Below are positions 1 through 5,266 of a stretch of DNA of 5,266 bases, piece after piece. How positions within the stretch are numbered: position 1 is the first letter of the stretch; each line of letters starts with the position of its first letter. Source of the stretch: Candidatus Omnitrophota bacterium (GTDB lineage: Bacteria; Omnitrophota; Gorgyraeia; 2-02-FULL-51-18; JAGOUK01); assembly GCA_015231685.1 (NCBI GenBank), contig JADGBA010000088.1, positions 1 through 5,266 on the forward strand, read 5' to 3'. Below the pieces are notes generated by a model that saw only the letters and a program-made list of their open reading frames with translations, did not search any database and was not told the origin of the DNA. The position numbers and the translations under genes were made by a program.

Positions 1-2
1 AA

Positions 3-674
3 ATTCTTCGTGTCGCCGAGCTCCCGAACAAATCCTATCCGCACGGCATGGCGTATGACCGTAAGCGGAATCAGCTGTTGGTGGTGTTCACGCGGTTCGA
101 CATGATACAGATTTTTGACGCCGATTCGATGCGGCCGGCGGGAGAAATCCTGTTTTCGGACGTGCGGCATTCGGGCGAGACCTACCGGCATCACATCAAC
201 GATGTTTGCGTTTGGGAGGACGATCTGTACGTTTCGATGTTTTCGGAGACCGGGAAGGTGTCGGAAGAAGTTTTTGACGGCGCGATCCTTCAATATGATC
301 TTCCGAGGCGGAAGAAGGTGAAAACGGTGATCGGGCATCTTTCGCAGCCGCACAGCGTCAAGGTCTTTGACGGTAAGCTATATTTTTTGGACTCGTTGAA
401 GGGGAATTTTAGGGACGCATCCGGTGAAGTTCTTTCTTCATTCAGCGGATTTGTGCGGGGTCTCGATTTCGACGGCCGGTATTGGTATGTCGGCCAAAGC
501 GTGAACCGTTACATCAGCCGGATGCAGGGCGTATCCAACAATATTTCGATGGATTCCGGCATCATTGCCATCGACGCCCACAGCAAGGCAAGCCGTTTTT
601 TGCAGGTCCTGAACATTCAGGATATCAACACGATTTCGATATGCAAACCATCAAATCTGGGAGAAGGGATATGA
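3..674 (+). CDS. Beta-propeller-like protein, DUF4915/TIGR03032-type (5' end missing)
   Basis: The frame is open from the first complete codon (position 3) to a TGA at 672-674, so the start lies left of the window; 223 residues are visible. The ATG at 48 sits inside the continuous frame, within a PHGMAYD repeat-like segment, and is probably not the start. The protein shows repeated short beta-rich units of the kind 'fDGKLYFLDS', 'FDGRYWYVGQS' and 'WEDDLYVSMFS', a QPHS motif at 345-356 and an 'FVRGLDF' segment, all typical of the propeller blades of DUF4915/TIGR03032-like proteins. No signal peptide can be judged because the N-terminus is absent. The family has no settled enzymatic role that I can name; members often lie beside glycosyltransferase and sugar aminotransferase genes, as here. 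The stop overlaps the next gene's start (ATGA), implying coupled translation. The family assignment rests on motif resemblance only; another six-bladed or NHL/SMP-30-like propeller is possible. Confidence 0.75.
   Translation: MLRVAELPNKSYPHGMAYDRKRNQLLVVFTRFDMIQIFDADSMRPAGEILFSDVRHSGETYRHHINDVCVWEDDLYVSMFSETGKVSEEVFDGAILQYDLPRRKKVKTVIGHLSQPHSVKVFDGKLYFLDSLKGNFRDASGEVLSSFSGFVRGLDFDGRYWYVGQSVNRYISRMQGVSNNISMDSGIIAIDAHSKASRFLQVLNIQDINTISICKPSNLGEGI
659..668 (+). promoter_or_regulatory. Ribosome binding site for the aminotransferase gene
   Basis: A purine-rich stretch GGGAGAAGGG lies just before the ATG at 671. Its GGAG core (660-663) is 7 bases from that ATG, which is good Shine-Dalgarno spacing. 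It supports the start at 671 over the upstream in-frame ATG at 482, which would put 189 bases inside the preceding gene. Confidence 0.7.
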
Positions 675-1987
675 ACCGTCGTTTGAAGTCAGCGGAGGGC
701 GGAAAACCCGCCATCTTGGGTGGGACACCGATTCGAAAAATGGGTTTTGCGCCGCATCCGGTCATGGGCGCCGAGGAAACATCGCGGGTCATGAAAGTGC
801 TAAGCAGCGGGCAGCTTTCGGGGTTTATTGCGAACGCGTCCGCGGCATTCGCCGGTGGCGGAGAAGTTCGGGAGCTCGAGAGGTTATTCTGCCGGTATTT
901 GGATGTACCCCACGCCGTCGCAATGAATTCGGCGACCTCGGCGCTCCATGCCGCGCTTCTGGCTGCGGGCGTCGGACCGGGGGACGAAGTCATCGTGCCT
1001 CCGTACACCATGAGCGCATCAGCGAGCGCGATTATCATGTGCGGTGCCGTGCCGGTCTTTTGTGATGTCGAGGCGGACTATTATTGTTTGGATCCGGCGC
1101 AGATCGAAAAGTGCATCACCCGGCGAACACGCGCAATCCTGGTGGTTCATCTGTTCGGCCACGCCGCCGACATGACGCGCATTCTCCGCATCGCAAGGCG
1201 GCATCGGCTTCGCGTCGTTGAGGATTGTGCCCAGGCCCCGGGAGCTCTCTGGCGGAAGCGCTATGTCGGCACCTTGGGAGACATCGGTGTTTTTAGCTTG
1301 AATCAGCACAAAACGATCACCACCGGAGAAGGGGGCGTTGCGGTGACGCGCCACCCGAAGCTGGCGCTCAAGATGCAGCTCGTGCGCAATCACGGAGAAG
1401 TGGTGGCGGATCATCTGCCTCAGGCGGCGGGAATGGATGTTTTGGGATGGAATTACCGGATGACGGAACTTCATGCCGCCGTCGCCATCGGGCAGTTCAA
1501 ACGCCTGGATCGGCTGAATGGTCACCGGATACGTTTGGCGGAATACCTGAACCGGCGCCTCAACGGTTTGCCGGGCCTGAGGCTGCCGCGAACGGCGGCC
1601 GGCGCGAAGCACGTCTATTTTGTGTACCCGATCCGGTACGATGAGCGCGCCTTCGGACTTCCCCGGCCGCTTTTGATCCGGGCGCTTTCGGCCGAGGGTA
1701 TTCCGTTTGGCGCCGGCTATGTGCGGCCGATCTATCTGGAGCCGATGTACCGTCGCGGCAGGGTCTTTGAGCGGTCGCGATTCCCGTTCGATTTCGGACG
1801 AAAGACGCCCGCGCGTTATCCGAAGGGGCTTTGCCCCCGAACCGAAGCGCTGCATGCGAAAGGGCTCATCTTGACGGCGTTGTGCCGTTACCCGCTGACC
1901 ACACGGGATATGCAGGATGTGGTGGACGCTTTTCACAAAATCCATGCCTGGGCGCCCGAGATTCTCCGCGCCCAATCGCCCAAATGA
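671..1987 (+). CDS. DegT/DnrJ/EryC1/StrS family PLP-dependent sugar aminotransferase
   Basis: This 438-residue protein has full family length. It is expected to transfer an amino group, usually from glutamate, to a keto group of a nucleotide sugar or cyclitol in the cytoplasm, using pyridoxal phosphate. The N-terminal 'ILGGTPIR' is followed by the cofactor-domain segment 'NSATSALHAALLAAGVGPGDEV' (split here by family motif, about residues 93-114), then 'VVEDCAQAPGA' with Asp185 (pyridine nitrogen contact) and Gln188, and 'FSLNQHKTITTGEGG' with the predicted Schiff-base Lys214. 'GWNYRMTELHAAV' and the late 'KGLCPRTEALH' segment are also family-typical, the latter as in the StsC/AHBA-synthase-like branch. 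The start is ATG 671: it forms an ATGA overlap with the previous stop and has a good ribosome site. An in-frame ATG at 482 is rejected because it lies deep in the previous gene. The stop overlaps the next gene's start. The exact substrate cannot be read from sequence; pathways for amino-dideoxy sugars or aminocyclitols are both possible. Confidence 0.95.
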   Translation: MNRRLKSAEGGKPAILGGTPIRKMGFAPHPVMGAEETSRVMKVLSSGQLSGFIANASAAFAGGGEVRELERLFCRYLDVPHAVAMNSATSALHAALLAAGVGPGDEVIVPPYTMSASASAIIMCGAVPVFCDVEADYYCLDPAQIEKCITRRTRAILVVHLFGHAADMTRILRIARRHRLRVVEDCAQAPGALWRKRYVGTLGDIGVFSLNQHKTITTGEGGVAVTRHPKLALKMQLVRNHGEVVADHLPQAAGMDVLGWNYRMTELHAAVAIGQFKRLDRLNGHRIRLAEYLNRRLNGLPGLRLPRTAAGAKHVYFVYPIRYDERAFGLPRPLLIRALSAEGIPFGAGYVRPIYLEPMYRRGRVFERSRFPFDFGRKTPARYPKGLCPRTEALHAKGLILTALCRYPLTTRDMQDVVDAFHKIHAWAPEILRAQSPK

Positions 1988-3915
1988 CGCAAGTAGCGAT
2001 GACGCAAACGCTCATTTTTGTAGAGAGGGAGGCACAGGTTGGCGCAGCCGCCGCCGTTGCTTCGGCGGACAGGGCCTCTCTATGTATCGGTGTGTCCGAA
2101 AGGATCACCGAGCTTCTGGCGCACGCCGGTGTCGCAGCACGATGGATTGGGGAGTATTGGGATGACGCCCTTTTGGACCGGATTGAGCATGAGGCGTGGG
2201 ATGCCGCGGATACGTGGCACCGGAGCGAGAGCTGGGCGGCGGCGTTGGATTATGACGGCGTGTCCACGGGTGACATGGTTCGTCTGTACATGGGGCACTA
2301 TCTGACTTGGCTTTATAAGATGGTCGGGGGCGTCCGGCGAATCTTGGAGCGGGAGTCGTGCGGGCGTATTGTCTGCGCCGCAGTCGGGACACAGACGGCG
2401 GAAGGATTTTTTCCGGCCCCGGAAGAATGGATCGTAGGACGCATCCTCGATTGGATGAAACTGTCGTTCATGGCGCTTGAACCGCAAGCGTCCCCGCGCA
2501 AAGGGCGGCCGAATCGGACGGAGGCCGCAAAAGCACGCCTTCGAAGCCTTCTCTACCGGATCTACCGGATCAGCGTGCGGCCTTTGCAAGAAAGAGCGCT
2601 CCAGCGTTCCCGTGTTGCTTTGTGCGCTCCGATCCGGCATATCCGCGGGTTGGTGGAAACCTCCGGGAGTTCCAGGGGATGGGCCTACTGGGACGAAGAA
2701 TTTCGACCCGCAAAATGGCTTTTTTTGGCGAAGCGGGGGATTCCTTATTATGTGTGCGGATCGAGCGAAGTCACGTTGGAAGCTTCCGCTTCTGGACGGC
2801 TGGATGCATTTGGACGGAAGTTGCGCGAAGCCTGGCAAGGTTACCATCGATCCGATGCGCCGTCAAAGGGCGCTTTTGAGTTTGAGGATAAGGACGTTAC
2901 GCCGCTTGTCATGGACCGCTTGACGTATTTTTTTGAGACGCGTGCTCTTGAGATTGCGCGGATGATGGAAACGTTTCGTGCGATGTTGAAGGCGCAAGGC
3001 ATTCAGGCCGTGTTGGTGGAAGAGGACAGTGTGACGTTTCGCAAAACCCTGGTCCAAGTCGCACAGAAGGAAGGGGTGCACAGCTTTCAGATTCCTCACG
3101 GTGTGTATCGGGCGGGCCTTCATCATGATTTGTTTCCTTTGAGCTCCCAGACGGCGTTTTTGGGCGGGCCGGCCATTGAAGCGTGGTACCGGTCCAAGGG
3201 CGTGGCACCTGAATGCCTGGAGGTGACCGGGGTCCCGCGATACGATGAATTGACCCACGCCCTCCGCACGCACCGTGAACGGCGGGAGGTCCTCCGGCGT
3301 GCTTACGGCGTTTCTGAAGAGCGGCGGGTCGTTCTTTTTGGCGGAACGACGGTGTTCAGTGCTTTGGATACGCGGCGGAGCCGCCGGGAGCAGACGGCCG
3401 CGGTGCGGGATTTTGCGCGGCTTTGGGAGTCCGGACCCGAGCCTTTTTTGATTCTGCGGCTGCATCCTTTGGACGACGAGCCGGATTGGACGCTTCGTCA
3501 CCTTCGCGACTGGCACAAAAGTGATTATCTTATCGACCGCCATTCGGATCTTTTTGATCTTTTTGCCGTCGCGGATGAGGTGGTTTCCATGCCGTCGAAT
3601 TTTGTTTTGGAATCAACCGTCTGGGGGCACCCGACGCTTGTGTTTGATTATTTCAGAAGATACAAGACCGCCGTTCCGGGACTCACGGAGGGTGGGCAGG
3701 CATTGTTTGTGCGGAATTATGAGGAGCTCCGCAGGGCGCACGACGCACTCGTGTCGGGGGCGGGGTCGATCCTGAAGGCTCATCACGCCGTGCGGGAATG
3801 GCTCATCAGTCAATGGGTCGGGCCGCTTGACGGATGTTCGGCCGAACGGTGCGTGCAATCCATGCGCCGGACTGTTGCGGATTCACGCACGCGGGAGGTG
3901 AGTGTTGCGGGCTAA
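1984..3915 (+). CDS. Putative GT-B-type glycosyltransferase / glycerophosphotransferase-like protein with long N-terminal extension
   Basis: This is a 643-residue soluble protein with no signal peptide or membrane segment visible. The C-terminal half looks like the nucleotide-sugar-binding region of GT-B enzymes such as CDP-glycerol glycerophosphotransferases, capsule Kdo transferases and related surface-carbohydrate proteins. It has 'FQIPHGVY' (His372-Gly373), an acceptor-side 'VTGVPRYDEL' (TGVPR 415-419), 'VVLFGGTTVFS', 'ILRLHPLDDEP' (His494-Pro495), then 'VADEVVSMPSNFVLES' with Ser538 and Glu543-Ser544, and 'GHPTLVFDY'. The N-terminal third (about 1-165) contains 'LDYDGVSTGDMVRLYMGHYL', matching no family I can name with certainty, and is followed by a very basic stretch (about 166-215) that looks like a linker. 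The start is ATG 1984, chosen for the ATGA overlap with the aminotransferase stop; an alternative ATG at 1999 would remove only five residues. Neither has a clear Shine-Dalgarno, so translation probably depends on coupling. A role in transferring a sugar or polyol phosphate to a surface glycan is inferred; donor and acceptor are unknown. Confidence 0.8.
   Translation: MTQVAMTQTLIFVEREAQVGAAAAVASADRASLCIGVSERITELLAHAGVAARWIGEYWDDALLDRIEHEAWDAADTWHRSESWAAALDYDGVSTGDMVRLYMGHYLTWLYKMVGGVRRILERESCGRIVCAAVGTQTAEGFFPAPEEWIVGRILDWMKLSFMALEPQASPRKGRPNRTEAAKARLRSLLYRIYRISVRPLQERALQRSRVALCAPIRHIRGLVETSGSSRGWAYWDEEFRPAKWLFLAKRGIPYYVCGSSEVTLEASASGRLDAFGRKLREAWQGYHRSDAPSKGAFEFEDKDVTPLVMDRLTYFFETRALEIARMMETFRAMLKAQGIQAVLVEEDSVTFRKTLVQVAQKEGVHSFQIPHGVYRAGLHHDLFPLSSQTAFLGGPAIEAWYRSKGVAPECLEVTGVPRYDELTHALRTHRERREVLRRAYGVSEERRVVLFGGTTVFSALDTRRSRREQTAAVRDFARLWESGPEPFLILRLHPLDDEPDWTLRHLRDWHKSDYLIDRHSDLFDLFAVADEVVSMPSNFVLESTVWGHPTLVFDYFRRYKTAVPGLTEGGQALFVRNYEELRRAHDALVSGAGSILKAHHAVREWLISQWVGPLDGCSAERCVQSMRRTVADSRTREVSVAG
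3893..3901 (+). promoter_or_regulatory. Strong ribosome binding site for the GT-C gene
   Basis: GGGAGGTGA lies within the last codons of the preceding gene. Its GGAGG core (3894-3898) is 3 bases from a GTG at 3902 and 6 bases from a TTG at 3905, so spacing favours TTG 3905 while GTG is the commoner codon. Both give the same protein apart from one residue. No ATG is available near the N-terminus. Confidence 0.65.
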
Positions 3916-4159
3916 ATGGGCGGGGGTTGGGATTATCGGAGTCGGCCTCGTTCTGCGCCTTGCGGGTCTACGTTTTGGGCTGTTTCATGCTGATGAACCC
4001 ATCGTGGTAAACCACGCGTTGGCTTATGGAACGGGGGATTTGAATCCGCATTTCTTCTGCATTCCTCCGCTGGTTTCGTATCTCCTCGCCGGGATCTACG
4101 GGCTGGCCTTTTTGTGGGGCACGCTTTGGGGGGCCTCTGGCGGTGTTGCGGATTTTTAG
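3902..4159 (+). CDS. GT-C membrane glycosyltransferase (PMT/ArnT-like), N-terminal part ending at in-frame TAG
   Basis: These 85 codons encode the first section of an integral-membrane glycosyltransferase. Residues about 8-23 form the first membrane helix. It is followed by 'FGLFHADEP' with Asp31-Glu32, the acidic pair in the first periplasmic loop that is characteristic of PMT/ArnT/GT39-type enzymes and is thought to act in metal binding or catalysis. 'YGTGDLNPHFF' and a second helix ('YLLAGIYGLAFLWGTLW') match the usual order. The frame then meets TAG at 4157-4159 but continues with family-typical sequence (next entry), so this is a fragment of one gene, not a small independent protein. Start is GTG 3902 or TTG 3905, overlapping the previous gene by 11-14 bases. 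Alone it would lack most of the membrane domain and is unlikely to be active. Confidence 0.8.
   Translation: MLRAKWAGVGIIGVGLVLRLAGLRFGLFHADEPIVVNHALAYGTGDLNPHFFCIPPLVSYLLAGIYGLAFLWGTLWGASGGVADF
4157..4159 (+). other. In-frame TAG codon interrupting the GT-C gene
   Basis: The codon follows 'GVADF' and precedes 'ALFVARPEFFYHLGR'. The same frame is open on both sides and reads as one protein. A single C-to-T change from CAG (Gln) would create it, and Gln fits the segment as I recall related proteins ('ADFQALF'-like). It may be a nonsense mutation, a base-calling or consensus error, or a read-through site. No SECIS/PYLIS-type element is claimed. Confidence 0.85.
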
Positions 4160-5266
4160 GCGTTGTTTGTCGCCCGGCCGGAATTTTTTTATCATCTCGG
4201 GCGGATCTTCATCGGAGTGATCCCCGGGACAGTGAGTCTTTGGGTCTTGTACCGGCTCTCGCGCCGTGTCGCCGGCGAGAGCACGGCGCTTTGGGGGACG
4301 TTCTGGCTGTCAGTTAATTTTTTGCATGTCCGGAATTCCCATTACATTTATGTCGATACGCTGATGGTGCTGGCGGTGTTGTTGACGGTTACAGCCGCTC
4401 TGGATCTTTTGAATCGCTCGGATTGGGGGAGTTATCTGCGCGGGGCGATGATGCTCGGGATTGCCACCGCCGTGAAGTACAACGCGGCCCTGGTGGCGAT
4501 CGCGCTCGTTGCGGCCCACGCGTGGAACCCGCGTCGATCCTGGAGGAAGCTGGCTGTTGCCGGGCCGGCTTCGGTCGCGGTGTTTGCTATGCTCAATCCT
4601 TTTGCCGTTCTCGATCTACGAACCTTCCTGGCGGATCTCATGCGCCAATCCGGCGCCGAAGGAGCGATCGGCTGGTCGCATCACGTGGGGTATTCGCTGG
4701 CCGGTTCGGCCGGCTGGCCGATGTTGATGCTGTCGGTCCTTGGTGTGTGGTTTTTGATCCGGAAACGTCCGAAGGAAGCGACCGTGTTGTTTGCGTTCCC
4801 GATCCTTTTTTTGTGGAAACTCGGAGTGTTCAGCCAACCGCACGAACGCTACGTGCTGCCCATCGTTCCCTTTGCTTGCCTGCCGGCCGGTATCGCAGCC
4901 GACGCCCTTCTCAAACGATGGGGTCGCCGCACGGCGTCGAGGGCGGTGATTCTCATGGTGTTGGGTGCTACGGTGGTGTTGCCGTTAACCAAAAGTATGT
5001 TGTGTGATTGGCTTTGGACTCGGGAAGACACACGAACCCAGGCGCGCGCGTGGATTGAAGCGAATCTTCCCACCCAGAGCCGTATTGCCTTCACGCATTC
5101 CGCGGACCGGCCCCGCCTCATCCGTGACGAGGCGCAGTGGGGCGTTGATCAGGATCGCGGTTTCTCCGAGGAGGCTGACGCCCGAGATCTCAAGAATCGT
5201 CTTGTGCGCGAATATGCCGGGCATTATCCCCAAACCTACTTCATGTATTTTTTGTCGACCGAATCC
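4160..5266 (+). CDS. GT-C membrane glycosyltransferase (PMT/ArnT-like), continuation after TAG, 3' end beyond window
   Basis: 369 codons without a stop run in the same frame as the N-terminal part and leave the window still open. Counting from GTG 3902, the visible order is: 'FFYHLGRIF' leading into a helix; 'FLHVRNSHYIYVD' (His142, His147, Asp152), a periplasmic-loop motif typical of this branch; a helix; 'GIATAVKYN' with Lys192; 'MLNPFAVLD'; several further hydrophobic helices; 'QPHERYVLPIVPF' with Arg316; and then a hydrophilic tail beginning 'TREDTRTQARAWIEANLP', the conserved start of the C-terminal soluble domain. Family members transfer a sugar from a polyprenyl-phosphate carrier on the outer side of the membrane to lipid, protein or glycan. 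If TAG terminates translation, this part would need reinitiation; the nearest candidate is TTG 4163 without a good Shine-Dalgarno, so a separate functional protein is unlikely. Whether the gene is live or a recent pseudogene is open. Confidence 0.8.

Noticed and set aside
1019..1975. 318-codon open frame on the minus strand
   Set aside because: It lies wholly inside the aminotransferase gene, whose motifs and catalytic lysine are clear. The minus-strand product is rich in Arg, His, Pro and Gln, shows no family motif, and reads like an antisense shadow of GC-rich coding sequence.
1831..1983. Extended upstream start for the GT-B-like gene (in-frame ATG within the aminotransferase)
   Set aside because: It would overlap the aminotransferase by over 150 bases. 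The added residues have no domain character, and the ATGA overlap at 1984 is the natural coupled start.
2548..2572. Short direct repeat TCTACCGGA, twice in tandem
   Set aside because: It encodes Tyr-Arg-Ile-Tyr-Arg-Ile in the basic linker. Two copies of nine bases in frame are most simply coding coincidence.
2080..2847. 255-codon open frame on the minus strand
   Set aside because: It is antisense to the N-terminal part of the GT-B-like gene, with low-complexity Arg/Pro/Ser-rich composition and no recognisable domain. The plus-strand frame runs continuously through and is coupled to its neighbours.
4159..4190. Possible intrinsic terminator after the TAG (GGCG...CGCC stem, then a run of seven T)
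   Set aside because: The stem is only four base pairs with an eight-base loop. It is separated from the T-run by nine bases, and the T-run encodes the family-typical Phe-Phe of 'PEFFYHLGR'. Coding explains it better.
4423..5007. 194-codon plus-strand open frame in another phase over the GT-C region
   Set aside because: The product is Arg/Gly/Cys-rich without hydrophobic helices, while the frame continuing from 3902 gives ordered membrane segments and conserved GT-C motifs. This is a shadow, and it is not evidence for a frameshift.

Overview
The window is a densely packed, one-directional (+ strand) block of surface-polysaccharide or glycan biosynthesis genes, with no intergenic space from end to end. 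Base composition is moderately GC-rich (estimated by eye at 55-60%). There are no rRNA or tRNA genes, no mobile elements and no CRISPR. The style (short overlaps between genes, a GT-C membrane glycosyltransferase, a long GT-B-like protein) fits an uncultured bacterium with a cell-envelope glycan locus. Candidate-phylum lineages such as Omnitrophota are one possibility, but the sequence alone does not fix the taxon.

Layout: (1) positions 3-674 are the 3' part of a beta-propeller-like protein resembling the DUF4915/TIGR03032 type, cut by the window's left edge. (2) 671-1987 is a complete PLP-dependent sugar aminotransferase of the DegT/DnrJ/EryC1/StrS family, with its Schiff-base lysine visible. 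(3) 1984-3915 is a large (about 643 aa) putative GT-B-type glycosyl- or glycerophosphotransferase-like protein with a long N-terminal extension. (4) 3902 to beyond the right edge is an integral-membrane GT-C glycosyltransferase (PMT/ArnT-like). Its reading frame carries one in-frame TAG at 4157-4159 and then continues open for 369 codons with family-typical motifs.

The first two junctions are ATGA stop/start overlaps and the third is an 11-14 base overlap, so the four genes are almost certainly one translationally coupled operon. The inferred division of labour is as follows. The aminotransferase makes a 4-amino or 3-amino nucleotide sugar (or an aminated cyclitol). The cytoplasmic GT-B-like protein transfers or modifies a sugar. 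The membrane GT-C enzyme transfers a lipid-linked sugar on the outer face of the membrane. The propeller protein is of unknown function but recurs beside glycan genes.

The most notable observation is the TAG inside gene 4. The frame on either side encodes one continuous protein, so this is a recent nonsense mutation (CAG to TAG is the simplest route), a sequencing or assembly error, or a read-through/recoded codon. The three complete stop codons in the window are TGA, TGA and TAA; TAG is not otherwise used as a terminator, but three genes are too few to argue for recoding. I found no convincing evidence of a wholly new system here.
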